From Pseudisothecium myosuroides (Eukaryota > Streptophyta > Bryopsida > Hypnales > Lembophyllaceae), in contig OX637288.1 of assembly GCA_951799445.1 (NCBI GenBank), forward strand, positions 30,359,288 through 30,423,287: 64,000 nt of DNA, written 5' to 3'. The notes beneath the pieces were generated by a model. The model was given only the letters and a program-made list of their open reading frames with translations. It was not told the origin of the DNA and did no database searches. A program made the position numbers and the translations under genes. This document shows, piece after piece, positions 1-11,210 of the stretch (the stretch's first letter is position 1; each line of letters opens with the position of its first letter).

Positions 1-103
1 AATTCAAAAAAAATTGATTCAACTTATCAAAATGTTGGCTTTTTGTTCAATTTAGAGCAAATTCCAAGAGGCTCAAAACAGGCCTTGGGCATTTTGGGGT
101 TAA
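1..103. mobile_element. Right end of a TTAA-flanked element, cut by the window edge
   Basis: The sequence ends in GGCCTTGGGCATTTTGGGG followed by TTAA at 100-103. Read in reverse, this starts TTAA-CCCC and has an AAGGCC block, as in the other TTAA elements of the window. The left end is outside the window, so size and class are inferred from the terminus only. Confidence 0.4.
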
Positions 104-173
104 AAATACGTGTGCCTACTTGAACCCTCTATCCAAAATTATTTTTGTTTTAAATTCAGTAAATTCTACATTC

Positions 174-420
174 TTAACCCCTCAAGTTCCAAGGCCATTT
201 TTTCATTAAAAGTCACTCAATTTTCAATGTGAACAACATAAATAGTTTAATTTTAAGTATATTTTTTTGCATATCCAACCTTGGGATCTTGCATTATACT
301 AACAGAAAATGTTTGTAAGAAATTTCAGAAACTTTGACTATATAGATCACGAGATATAAGTGTCTAAAAGTTTTTTAAAAAAAAAGCACTTTTGTCCGGT
401 TGCAAGACAAATGAAATGAA
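174..420. mobile_element. Left end of a TTAA-flanked piggyBac-like MITE
   Basis: TTAA at 174-177 is followed by CCCCTCAAGTTCCAAGGCC. The interior then has the family block: a 'cc.tgggatcttgca' motif near 280, 'aatttcagaa' near 325, and 'agatcacgagatat' near 345. The same order occurs in the copies at 4420 and 41957. No clear matching right end was found, so this copy may be truncated. Position 421-792 is AT-rich spacer with no supported gene. Confidence 0.45.
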
Positions 421-796
421 CGAAGGGATCAATCAACATTGTTCGTTCTTATTTTTGGCATCTCTTTGACTACTGCTCGATTAGAGACGAAGCTCTGAAA
501 GGTGGAAAAAATGTTCACACATACTCTTGGATCTATATATAATGCCCACGAAATGACAACCTCACACTCAACAATTAAATGCCCATTGGTGCTCTTTGAA
601 AATGCCCCCGAAATTCCACTTTTCAATACTCTAAAACCACACTTTGAAAAGGATTCCCAAACTCAAAGTTTCAAGGACACTTTGGAGTGCACCAAACTCT
701 ACTTGTACTGCAAAAAAGGGTATTTTAAATGTCATTTTTAGCCTTAATCCGGAACATTTTGTCCACCAAGAAGATCATTTTGGGATAGAAAATTAA

Positions 797-2650
797 CCCT
801 TCAAATTCCTTGAATATATTTGACCCAAAAACGCTCGAAAATTGCCATTTTGAGCACACAATTATTAAATTTTAGGAAAAAAACAAACATTTTTGGATAC
901 ATCTAACCGTAAGATCTTGTAGTAAGCTGGTTTGAGAAGATGCGGAAAAAATTTCAGAAATTTCCACCGTGTGGATTGCAAGATATTAGCGTTTGAATTG
1001 TCAATTTTTTTTTTTACCTTCGAAAAATCGGGCAGCTACACTTTACAAGCTCACATTTGTACAAATCCTTCTACATAGACATTGATATAATCTAATTTTT
1101 TTTTAAGAAGAAGTTATTTCAGTTATTTTTTTTGTTATTCGCCCTTGCATGTTTGGGATTTATTGTTATTGTAACATAATTTTTGCTCCCAAGCACCAAT
1201 TGAAATGGAAATTATATTCCTAAAAAGCCAATCAATTTTTCTATCGTGAGAAAAAAACTCAAAAAAACTTGCCAAAAATTGAAATAATAGGCACCTAACT
1301 GAACCTTTAAGAGTCCCTTGAGGGACTTTGGGGACTTTATGAAAGATGGAAGTGATTTAGACTTGGTTTAATTCTATTTTTTTGGTATTGACCTTCAAAA
1401 ACAACAACTACCTCGTTTTTTTGACTTTTTGACCGATTTTTGAAATTCAATTATACAACTTGTCCATTTTGGTGCTCTTTATCTCGTATCATTTATGAAG
1501 ATTGCTAGTATCCAAGTCTAGAATCTTGAGTCCATGAGCCTAAATACCTATATTATAGATATCTATGTTATAGATACTTTCAATGGTTGTAGGATACCTA
1601 TTTACACCTAAGTTCAAGGCTTGTAGGCTTGCACTTACAAGCTCAAATGCTAACGTTGCTAGTCATTTATAGTCTAACATTAAACAAATTCATTACCTTA
1701 GCATCCTTCCATCTAGTTTTTTAAACCCCTAAATGGCCAAACACCGTTTTCTAGCAACACTGATAGCAATTTTGAACAGCTCACTACGAACGGAATTTTT
1801 GTTTCTTTTATTTGAAATTTTCACACAACATGGGGACAAGGTTTTTCTTTAAGGCCCAACAATTTTCATAACTTTTGACTACATGGGTAAAAAGTTATTG
1901 TATAATATGTAACTTTTTTTTCAACTGGGCAGTCCGCATAGATAAAAAAAATCACTTTTTTTCATGAACAAAAATTTGAAATTGGTTTCCAAGATGTTTA
2001 TATACGCGAAAAGCTTTGAATCATTCCATTTTGATCAATGAAATGAAAGTTATGAGGAGTTTTAGTTTATAGATAGTTATGAATTCTCTACTCTAAAATA
2101 AACTTTGAAGTCTTAAATTTTACTCAATTTTCAATATTCTTGAAAAAAATGAAAACATTGGGTGTGGATTGTTTATTACAACATTACGACCAATGAAATT
2201 GGCATTCTTGAGTTTCATAACTTAATTCTTGACAATTTTGTATTTTGAAACATTCACTGCTTCTTTCTCCTTATTATTTTTTTCCTCTATGTTGTATAAT
2301 TCCAAAAGATTTGAAAAATTTCAAGCATGTAGCCAACTTGCCTTGAAGAATGAAGTCAAAGGGTCACCACCATTTTGAACATCTTTTCATACAAATTTGA
2401 CCTTGTGAAGTGCAGCTGCCCGTTTTTTCTCAGGGCCAAATAAAAGAATTTTTGTCAATTCAAATGCTAATATCTTTTAATCTACATGGTGGAAACTTCT
2501 GAAATTTTTTCCACATCTTCTCAAACTAACGTACTACAAGGCCCTACGGTTACATGTGTCCAAAAATATTAAATTTTTTTTGGTACTTATACTAGAAATG
2601 GCAGTTTTGGAGTGTTTTTGGTGAAAACATAGGGAAGGAATTCCTAGGAG
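797..2650. mobile_element. Long TTAA-flanked piggyBac-like non-autonomous element
   Basis: TTAA occurs at 793-796 and 2651-2654. The left end reads CCCTTCAAATTCCTTG; the right end in reverse complement reads CTCCTAGGAATTCCTTCC. The subterminal block of the family ('taaccgtaagatcttgtag', 'aatttcagaaatttccaccg') is present near 905-975 and inverted near 2465-2560. The ends therefore form long imperfect inverted repeats of about 200 bp. The 1.85-kb body has no convincing reading frame. Confidence 0.55.
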
Positions 2651-2706
2651 TTAAGGAAGTTGTCAATTTGATGCACTACTTTTCCAAGGCAGCCAGGAGA
2701 AGACAA

Positions 2707-2959
2707 AGGACACTAAATCTTCCATTCAAAGTGGGCCCTACAGGCCAAATTTACCCCTTGGCAAAACGCAAGAATTTTTTATTTGCCACATATGATTTTT
2801 TTTGCAAATTCTGAATTCATATTTGCAATCAGAGGCCCCAAATTGAGTAGGATAGGTCTTGAACATACCCTAAACATGGCTCAAACTAGGGGGCTTTTTT
2901 ACCGGAAAACACAAAATTCACCCTGCTGGTCCCACTTTGAATGGAGGATTTAGTGTCCT
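2707..2959. mobile_element. 253-bp terminal-inverted-repeat element
   Basis: AGGACACTAAATC at 2707 and its reverse complement ending at 2959 open an imperfect inverted repeat of about 40 bp, including a CCATTCAAAGTGGG block in both arms. CACTAAATC lies just inside each end, which suggests a CACTA relative. No clean 3-bp target duplication could be assigned. Confidence 0.45.
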
Positions 2960-2974
2960 GCGGAGAAGACCATC

Positions 2975-3184
2975 AATCATAATTCAGGAATCCTCCTGCT
3001 TGCTCTTTCCTTTAGTTTGTTGGTTCTTCTTTTCTCTTTGGCTCTTATCTCTTCATTGTCCAGCCTTAGGGCTTAGCTGTTTTTGTATTGTGATGTTTTT
3101 TTTTAATGCAGTGGTTCACGCCATTTGTTCAAAAATAAAAATAAAAAATAAAAAATAAAAAAAATAAAAAATCATAATTCAGGA
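2975..3184 (+). mobile_element. 5'-truncated LINE-like retroinsertion with 15-bp target duplication
   Basis: AATCATAATTCAGGA occurs as a perfect direct repeat at 2975-2989 and 3170-3184. Between them is a 180-bp insert rich in T and pyrimidines. It contains 'ttaatgcagtggttcacgcc' and ends in an A-rich tail of AAAAATA units (3128-3169). Target duplication plus 3' A-rich tail is the signature of target-primed reverse transcription. The T-rich 3' end resembles plant LINE 3' regions, but no reverse transcriptase is present. A short open frame at 2937-3158 runs through the insert and is not taken as a gene. Confidence 0.65.
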
Positions 3185-3600
3185 CTCCCAGGATATCCAG
3201 AAATCCACAATGACTCATAATTTATGGATTTATTCCCCTTCCCACTGGCTGAGGGGGGCCTGGCCTGCCATGTCAGATATTAAAGCCTTTCATCCATTCA
3301 ATGGCTCGCACAGGACGCTACCTGAAAGCTCCACACGTCCACCACAAAGCTGCAGCACAAATGAGTGCGTGTGGACACCAGACGCCCAATTGGGTCGAGT
3401 AATGCCTGAAGGACGAGGGCGTTACCCGGTGAAAAGGATGAAAATCGGGGATGAGAAATCAAAGTCGGATGAGAAATCCGTAATGCCCGATTACGCAGGA
3501 AAATCCGCGCATTCGGGCATTACGTTGCAGAAGCCTCCCAGGAAATGAACGGGTAGTTTTCTTGGGAGTGGTTTACAGTTGTATGACGAGCCTCTTGCAG
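3185..3600. other. GC-richer island with an 11-bp-stem hairpin
   Basis: This block is clearly richer in GC than its surroundings and contains a 112-codon open frame (3210-3548) with no recognisable domain. GTAATGCCCGA (3480-3490) pairs with TCGGGCATTAC (3513-3523). Two GGATGAGAAATC-type direct repeats precede it. It could be a fragment of an element or of exonic DNA; no function is assigned. Confidence 0.3.
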
Positions 3601-4415
3601 AGGCCATTCCCCCCCCCTTTTACCCTTAGGATATATATTTAAAATTTAAATTCATTTTTTCATATTCATTTTTTCATAGGTAAAAACATTAAAATGAAAT
3701 TTACATGATTTTTTTAAAGAAATTTCTTTGTATAAATTATAGTAATTACAAAAACTTTTAAATTAGTGTGAAAATTATAGCGAAATTGGAGATGACGTTT
3801 AGTGATAAACATCATGGTGTAATTGGTGTATTCCTTGAGCTCATACTAAGAGAAATTCAATAGAAAAGTTCAAAAGTAGTGTATTCTAAGCTTTCAAGAT
3901 GCTACTTTCAAAGTGTCACAAAATTTACAATTTTAATAATTTTGTGAAAAGAAAAGAATAAAAAATTGCATTTGTGATTGGAATTGCATTTTTTTGGTCT
4001 AGTTCTAAGACATTTAAAATCAACAACTTTGTGAAATTCAAGTTTGATCCCAAAACTATGTCCCTTGGGCAGGTTTGTCTTATAAAGGTAAAGTTATGCC
4101 ATGTGCCATTGCCACAATTGTTTGTAATTTATTTATAGAAAATAGTTTATATGATATTTAAGGATAATTTTTGATATAAATCATAGAAATTACAATAGTG
4201 CTAAAAATAATATGAAGTGTTTATATAAAATGAAGATTATAGTGATAAATAACATGTTATATAATTGGTGTATTCCACGATAGAAAAAGGTTAAAAGTGG
4301 TGTATTTCGAGCTTTTAAGATTCTACCTTCAAAATGCCACAAAAATTACAATTTTAAATTTAAAAAAAAAATAACATAGAACAAAAAGTACATTATTAGA
4401 GCTACGTTTTCTATC
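3601..4415. repeat. AT-rich spacer with a duplicated ~200-bp segment
   Basis: Segments near 3735-3950 and 4175-4365 are direct, diverged copies. Both run through 'attacaa', 'gataaa..aacat', 'ataattggtgtattcc' type blocks, 'gtgtatt.c.agcttt.aagat.cta', and end in 'cacaaaa.ttacaatttta'. No gene is supported. Confidence 0.45.
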
Positions 4416-4419
4416 TTAA

Positions 4420-5321
4420 CCCCTGAAGGAATAAGGCCTTTATTTTGCCAAAATACACTCAAAACTACCATTTCTATAGCAAAGTGTAAAATATCTGAAA
4501 ACTGTTTTTTTGCCACATCTAACCTAGGATCTTACACCTAACTAGTATGAAAATGTGTGGAAAAAATTTCAAAATTTTTGACCATTTAATTTGCAAGATA
4601 TTTGCGGTTAAAGTGAAAAAAACAAGTTTTTCAGCACATTGTGGAACTAGATTATTTGACTTTGAACCTTCTTAATTTTACTTTTTAGCACTAAAGAGTT
4701 TTGAGCTTTAAACTTTGATGGTGGAGAATTGAGTTGAGAGACTAGGAAAAAAATTCAAAAAAACTTAATTTATATCTTTTTTAAAATTGTTAAGTGGAAG
4801 TAGATATGAGATAGAAAAAAAACTAAATTATTAATATCTCTAAGATGGAATTAAAATGCACTAATTCCAAAGGTGAGATTGTTCTAGAAAGCAAACTAAA
4901 CCATAAGGAACATTTTTTTTCGAAATGTAAAAATTGCATTCAAAAATGAATCCTACTAGTTATTTTTTCAAGAAGATGCTCTAATTGCCCCCAAACAAGA
5001 TTTTCCATAATTTTCTTATAACAAATCCAAATGGAATGAATCAAAGCTTTTTATGTAGACAAAAATGTAATCCATGAGGATTTTTTTTTTAAAATTCAAA
5101 TTTAAAAAACATAATTTGTTGCCCTCTTTCCCCTGTTTTGAGCTTACTTAGGCATAACTTTTGTTTCCATGCATTGATTGAAAAAAAAATTATATTCCCA
5201 CAAAGCTAATAAATTTTTCTATCTTCAAAAGAAGTTTAAAAAAATTAGGACAAAAATTGAGACAGTAGGAACCTACCCGAAATCCCAATTGTCCCCCGAA
5301 AGAACAATGGTCCTTTAGGGG
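4420..5321. mobile_element. TTAA-flanked piggyBac-like MITE, 902 bp
   Basis: TTAA lies at 4416-4419 and 5322-5325. The left end is CCCCTGAAGGAATAAGGCC; the right end in reverse complement is CCCCTAAAGGACCATTGTTC. The interior is collinear with the copy at 41957-42716 through the blocks 'actcaaaactaccatttctat', 'ggatcttacacctaactag', and 'aaaaaatttcaaaatttttg'. The ends and the TTAA target fit the piggyBac superfamily. No coding capacity is seen. Confidence 0.7.
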
Positions 5322-5325
5322 TTAA

Positions 5326-5432
5326 GCTTACAAGCATTTAAAATCAAGAACTAAGTACGTAAAAATATAGGTTTGACTTTCAAAATGCCCCTTGGACTTG
5401 CAATGTCCATTAAGGGTTAAATCTCCTTTTAT
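5326..5432. other. AT-rich spacer
   Basis: Short spacer between two mobile elements. It contains a further TTAA preceded by GGG near 5413, possibly a terminus of a decayed TTAA element. No gene is seen. Confidence 0.3.
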
Positions 5433-6164
5433 GGGCGACTGCAAGAAACACTTGTCCTATTTTTTGTCACACGTTCAATGTAGAAGTTGTTTTGTGCCAT
5501 AAGTATTGCAAAAATGATTGAATGAACATGAAATTCAAAAGCAAGCTTCCTATAGCAATAGAAAATCCACTTGAATTATTTCAATTTTTTCAAAATTAAT
5601 TCAATAGGTGAAATTGAATTTTGATAATATGTCACACATGCGGTTTGGGTGTTTTTTGGTACTATTGAGTACCTTTTTTGAAGAGTTACACTGTGAGATT
5701 TGGTAGGCTAGCTCTTCTAATAGAAATACACCTTCTCAAAAGAGGGATTTCCAAAAACATGTTCCAAGTGTGTGTTACATTGGCCTAAAGTGTGCTCTAT
5801 TCAAGTTGAATTTATGTTGAATTAAAAAATTATTTTTGTGTTTTTTCTGGTGAATGACCATCTCCATAGAATTACTACAAATGTACAATTTTTATTTTTT
5901 TTATTTACATTTTTTTCTATTTTTAACTAATTAAAGCATCAAAGTGTCTATTTTCTTGAGATTTGGCACTTTTCTAGTTCTCCCACTTGGAAAATTTTTC
6001 TATGCTTTTCCTTCCCTAGATATCTTCATCTTAAAGGTATATACATTGGCCATGTTTTTTAGTTTAAAAAAATAATAATTTCCTAATTTTAAAGTACTCT
6101 AGAAAAAATCATAAGTATTGTTGCAAAACGCAACAAATAGGACAAGTGTTTCTTGCAATCACCC
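5433..6164. mobile_element. 732-bp element with ~32-bp terminal inverted repeats
   Basis: The left end reads GGGCGACTGCAAGAAACACT and continues through TGTCCTATTTTTTG. The right end in reverse complement reads GGGTGATTGCAAGAAACACT and continues through TGTCCTATTTGTTG. TTAT directly precedes the left end and directly follows the right end. GGG termini with a T/A-rich target are reminiscent of PIF/Harbinger (Tourist-like) elements, but the superfamily is inference. No transposase is encoded. Confidence 0.6.
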
Positions 6165-6725
6165 TTATATCCATTTTTTAAATTTCTTCAAGCATATAAA
6201 ACTATTTGAACTCGCATTTAATATAATTTAGTATACATTTAATATCAATCGTGTGCTACCAATTTTGTATTATGCTTTTTTCAATAATTTATTTGGCATA
6301 AGAAAATAGTATGCCAAACAGATTTCAAATATAAATGTAAAAATAAAAGTATTGGCACTCTATACCAAACAAACGTGTGTTCATGGTTTTAAATGGATGA
6401 GAACAAAACCTATTACAATGCAAGAACACCATAAAGGTTTTAGTAAACTACAAGGTTTTATTGAGAAGGATTTAGCAAGAACAAATGGATGAAACATGAC
6501 AGATGAAATTGTGACACAATTTCCATTCTATTTAAAAGATTAGTGTCGTAGTATTCCATATTGATGGGGCATAAGTTGGGGTACATAATTATGTGTTAGG
6601 ATACATATATTTTTATCATGGGCCCTTGATCCAATTACTTCCTTGTCTGCATCTATCTTACATTGAAGCACATCTTAATTAACTTCCAAGAGTATAGGCA
6701 TTTATTAGGTAGATTATGATTGATT
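6165..6725. other. AT-rich spacer, nothing recognised
   Basis: No open frame of note, RNA gene or repeat boundary was recognised on either strand. Confidence 0.4.
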
Positions 6726-6729
6726 TTAA

Positions 6730-7578
6730 TCCCTAAAGTCCCAGTGTCCCTTCAAGGGACAAAATGGATTTTGTATTGGCTCCTACGGTTTCAAAATTTG
6801 TCATGATTTTCTGAATTTTTTTTGTGAAAATAAAAAAAAACATTAGCTTTCTAGAAATATAATTTTTCTTTCAATCGGTGCTTGGGAGAAAAGGTTATGG
6901 CATAAAAATCCCCTTCAATAGTTCAGTGGGCAAAAAAAACTCAAAAAAACTCAAAATGAAAAAAAAAACTATTTTATTTTGCACATATTTTATTTTTATA
7001 TACATAGGAAGTTTTGATTCATTCCATTTGACTTTATTACGTGAAATTTATAGACAATCTTATTTTTCAGGCAATCAAAGCATCTTCTTGGAAAAACAAT
7101 TTGTAGGATTCATTTTTGAACGCAATTTTCACAATTTAAGAAAGAAAAAAAGTGTTACAAGGTTACGATCTCTTGCTAGAACAATCTCACCATTGAGATT
7201 AGTCTATTTCAATTCCATCTCAAAGTTATCAATGGTTTAATTTTCTCTTCAATCTGGAACCAATTCAAATTTTTATTGTATAAAATTAGAAATTCAAAAT
7301 CAGTAGAGTAAAAGTTTTAAGTTTAGAAGATTCAAAGCCCAAAAATGTAGTAGAACAAGGTGCAAAAAACTTATTTCCTTCACTTTAAATGCAAATATCT
7401 TGTAATCTATATGGTTAAAGTTTTTAAAATTTCTTTCACACATTTTTATACTAGTCTAGTACAAGATCCTATGGTTAGATATCCCCAAAAAATGTTCTTA
7501 AAATGTTTTTGCTCTTTGCTATAGAAATGACAATTTTGAGTGTTTTTTGATGGAAAAAAGACCTTGGGACTTTAGGGG
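6730..7578. mobile_element. TTAA-flanked piggyBac-like MITE, inverted copy
   Basis: TTAA at 6726-6729 precedes TCCCTAAAGTCCCAGTGTCC. The other end is GACTTTAGGGG at 7568-7578, followed by TCAA, a degenerate TTAA. The block at 7385-7490 ('atcttgtaatctatatgg', 'tactagtctagtacaagatc') is the reverse complement of the family block in the copies at 4420 and 41957, so this copy is inserted in the opposite orientation. The 120-codon open frame inside it (6878-7240) has lysine-rich low complexity and no domain. Confidence 0.6.
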
Positions 7579-7582
7579 TCAA

Positions 7583-8555
7583 GAGTTTTGGGACCTTGTG
7601 GGAGCTACACAAAATGGATGAAGCACATCCAAGTGTGTTGCAGAAACAAATTTTATTTAAGTCTTTGGAGGTGTGACTAGCATTTTCACTTGGTACTTTA
7701 TATTTTTTGTGTTTGAATTTTAAAACAAATTATGTAGAGGTGAGAAGAAAAAAAATACTTGCAGAATGATTTGGATATGTATTAGATGGAAGTATCATGT
7801 AATTCAATGTGCTTTAGACCTTGTAGTTCTAGGCATTCAGATATACTTGAGTGTGTAGTGAAAAATGTACAAGGTTTTACATAAGAAATTATAAAGCATA
7901 GAATATTACGACAAATATTCACTTTTATACAATAGTTTAATGATATATTCAAAGATCTCCCCCCCCCCTAATTTGAAAGTGTTTTTTATAATTGGCATGC
8001 GAGCCAAGTGCAATGTCATACCCCTCAAGTGCAAGAATATCTAATTAGGTATTTAATTAGTTAAAAAGATGAAGATTTTTATTTTTAGATTCTTAGGCAA
8101 TAATTAATTTTGATAAAAATCTCCAATTCTATTTTTTTCCTTCCTACCACTAAAAAGTCTTAGAAGTTCATGTATTTGATTCTATTTATGGTTACAATTC
8201 TTGATTTGCCTCTTTGGAGGGTTGTAAAAGTATCAAGTTTTTTTCATAAATGGAAAACAATATAATAAGTAGTAGAAGCCTAAAAGGTGGAATTGTATTT
8301 ATCTGACAAAGAATAAATTTGTTATGAAATTTTGAATTGATGTTCTTCAAAATATGTAAGCGCTACCATGTCACCTCAAAACCAATAGCAAATGCATTCA
8401 TAATGGCTAAGTTATCAACATGAAATGACTACAATATATTTTTAGAATTGTCACAATTTTAAGGCCCTAAAATAATACCACTCTTTAGTGGGATCCAAAA
8501 ATTGTCCGCTTATAGAATATCTAGTTCATAGATGTATGCAATAATTCACGGACAT
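7583..8555. other. AT-rich spacer, nothing recognised
   Basis: A C9 tract lies near 7961. No open frame or bounded repeat is supported. Confidence 0.35.
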
Positions 8556-8712
8556 TTAACCCCTAAAATATTGCGGTGTTTTGAGGCCCATAATTTTTTC
8601 AATATACTCATACCCCAAACAAGGCTAGAATCTTCATCTATATTAATTCTTTAACAAATTGAACCGTAGGAACCTTTAATTAACTTATTCAAGTACATAT
8701 TCTAAAAAGATA

Positions 8713-8984
8713 ATTAGGGGAGATTTGAAGGCAAGGGAGGGCCACTTTAGGCTTTTTCCCCTTGCTGGGAGCTGTAGTAGAGTGTCAAACTATTTTAATA
8801 ATTAAAAAAATTAAAAATTAAAAATTTCTTTAAAAATTAAAAAAAACTAAAAAACTAAAAATAATTATTAATATCTAATGTGATACTCTTTGTGCCACAT
8901 CAGATTGTGGATGTGGCAGAGTTCCCAGGGTTTCTATAGCTCGCAAACTTGCAGTCTTCTTTACCCTCCAAATCTCTTCTAATG
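8713..8984. mobile_element. MITE of the ATTAG-GAGATTTG family, copy 1
   Basis: The left end is ATTAGGGGAGATTTGAAGG; the right end in reverse complement is CATTAGAAGAGATTTGGAGG. The centre is an AT-rich run of 'aaaatta' units with a 'gtgccacatcaga' block. Related ends and core are seen at 18455-18790 and 39449-39749. No open frame. Confidence 0.5.
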
Positions 8985-9174
8985 ACTAAATTATATTAAT
9001 TTTAGCACAAAATAAGTAAATAAGCATTTTCTAATTGATTGAATATGATGAATTTTTATAGAGCGGTCAACAAAATCACTTAGTTTCAAAATGAGTGCAA
9101 GTTTTTTGTTATTAGCGTAGGACCAAGTTTAATAATATTCCTTAAGACACCTACAATGTAGACTTAGTGACTTT

Positions 9175-9250
9175 GGTCTCGGCACATCAATAAGGTGGTC
9201 ATGAATTCAAACATAGGCGTTGGTGGAATCCTTACCACCATAGTCCAATC
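9175..9250 (+). repeat. Short interspersed repeat, copy 1
   Basis: This segment and the reverse complement of 11133-11207 share a common backbone through GGTCATGAATTCAAA, 'ggc.ttggt.g.atcctta', and 'accatagtcca'. The 'gaattcaaac' block resembles a Pol III B box, so a SINE origin is possible. No tRNA fold could be made. Confidence 0.45.
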
Positions 9251-9714
9251 AACTATGGTGGAGTCAAATGACCTTGTTGTCATATGAGGACCCAAAAATT
9301 TCTTGGAGAAAAAACATGTTGGTTCTTTAATTACAAGATCTACTTCCTAATAGAGACATTCATGTCGGTCTTTCTAAATTGGAGTTACCCCTCAAAGAAC
9401 ATTTGAGACCTTAGAAGACTTGCCCAAACTTGGATTTTAGAATCTTTATTAAATGGACATCTCATAGTTTGTTTAGATGACCAATCAATGATGAGCTTCC
9501 ACCCTCTTTTAGGCCATAGGCAACCTCAAAGTACTATCCAATTTTTTTTATCAACTTTCTAATGCAAAAACTACATGTTCAAGTTGAGTCCTGAAGGACT
9601 TTTCTTGAAGATTAAGTCAAAACTTAGCCTCTTGGACTGAATTTATTGTCAAAAGATTATCCTTCTTTCTCTTCTAATTGCCCCTTGAGACACAATTGTC
9701 CTTTTAGTGGTTAA

Positions 9715-11110
9715 TCTCTATTAGTTTTTTTGACGATTGAATGTAGATTCCAAATCTTCTTAGCATGTTTTTTTTGTTTGTACATCATACGCAAATCTAT
9801 AAATCTTCGAAACGTTAACTATACATGTATTCAAGTTATCCAAAATTATCCCAAGGCTCTTGATCATGTTCACATCGTGTACATTCTAGGCAAGAATCTA
9901 CATGATTTGGGGTCCTATAACACAGAGTTACAATTGAATGCAGTTACTATACTGACGTAGAATGATAGAAATGCATTTGGATCGAAGTTGCAGCGTTTTC
10001 TTTTTCCCCGTTTTCCCTGCGAAGCTAGCTCCACGGTTTCGACAACTTGTCACACACAACTGACACAAGTCCCAACAATCCGTTTACCAACAACAAAGTC
10101 GATGTGGTTTCCATTTGAAGAGGCCCACATTCACTCAACCCTGTCTCCCTTGTCCCACAAGCAAGATTCCTTACCATAATAAGTAATTGAAAAGCTTGGT
10201 ATTCATGATCCACTTTTCAAAAAGAATTACAATACTTTTCGCAATATCATCCTCTTGGATTGCAAAGAAAGAGTTCCAAGAATCTAGACTACTGTAGTGA
10301 CGAGAATGACGAAACTAAGCTAAAGCTTTTTTTGAAAGGCTCACTACAGCAAGAGTATTGTACTATAGATATTCGAGACTTGTTTGTTTCCGACTGTCTC
10401 ACTTGCAACAAAGAACTCACGGTTCTTCGCAAATTACAACGTCGAACTTTTGATTTCTTCTTCTCTGCCAGTGCACATCTGGATAATGGTTTTAACTTAA
10501 AAGGACTTGTGTTGAGCTGGAATGATAACGAACGCGGATTGATCACGGGACCCAGCATCGCAGCTTTTTGAACAAGTAGGCATTCAAAATTTCAAATGCT
10601 CCTTAAAAAAATAAAAAAATTTCAAATGCTCCACTTTCGCTCCGGTTGACACGGCCTTCCGAACTTAAAATAGAATTGGATCGTCTCTACAGTAGGGATT
10701 TGATTGATAGCTTCACTTTTCATGCAACAAGCATGCTACAGTGCTAATTAAACCAAATTTGATCTGCGGTCCCACGAAGCAATAGGTCAGAGCTAGCAAC
10801 AAGGGAATGGATGACAATGATTTGGGTCCCGCACCAATGCATTGGACGCTGTACTTGGAAACATCAAAATTCTTCACTTCCAATGCTGCATTTTATAATA
10901 GTCAAGAAGAAGAAGGGTACTAATAAACTCTGGTCGAAAAGACCAACTTGAATGAAGCGTTTGTTGGAAATGGCGCAACTATCGAAGCCTCGTGGACTTA
11001 GATGGCAAATTCTGTCCTTATGCCTCTTGTTGGGAAGTAGACTCTGTAAAGAATCGACATGTTTTCTTCCCCCAAGAAATTCTGGGTCCCCATGTGACGA
11101 CAAGGTCATT
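9715..11110. other. Intergenic region with short unassigned open frames
   Basis: Base composition is less AT-rich than upstream. Open frames on the plus strand at 9730-9960 and 10260-10571, and on the minus strand at 10289-10558 and 10864-11109, have no recognised motif, no splice-supported extension and overlap each other. At 10587-10632 the 16-base word AAATTTCAAATGCTCC is repeated directly around a 14-base A-rich segment. No gene is called. Confidence 0.3.
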
Positions 11111-11132
11111 TGCCCTCTCTACTAAAGTTGGG

Positions 11133-11207
11133 GTGGACTATGGTAGTTAGCATCCTACCAATGCCCATATTTGAATTCATGACCGCCTCATTGGTATGTC
11201 AAGGCCG
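11133..11207 (-). repeat. Short interspersed repeat, copy 2
   Basis: Inverted, diverged copy of the segment at 9175-9250, with the same block order in reverse complement, including the GAATTCAAAT word. Two dispersed copies 1.9 kb apart in opposite orientation argue for a retroposed or transposed unit rather than a local duplication. Confidence 0.45.
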
Positions 11208-11210
11208 CAT

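Larger units (their letters stand above)
8560..9710. mobile_element. Possible TTAA-flanked element with nested insertions
   Basis: TTAA at 8556-8559 precedes CCCCTAAAATATTGCGGTG. TTAA at 9711-9714 follows ACAATTGTCCTTTTAGTGG, which in reverse complement starts CCACTAAAAGGACAATTGT. The ends are similar but the interior was not matched to other copies. Nested inside are the MITE at 8713-8984 and the repeat copy at 9175-9250. Pairing of these two ends is tentative. Confidence 0.3.

Noticed and set aside
6878..7240. 120-codon frame as a gene
   Set aside because: It lies inside a TTAA MITE copy, is Lys-rich by A-tract translation and is not conserved in sister copies.
10260..10571. 103-codon plus-strand frame as a gene
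   Set aside because: Overlapped by an equally long antisense frame and no motif or splice extension is recognisable.
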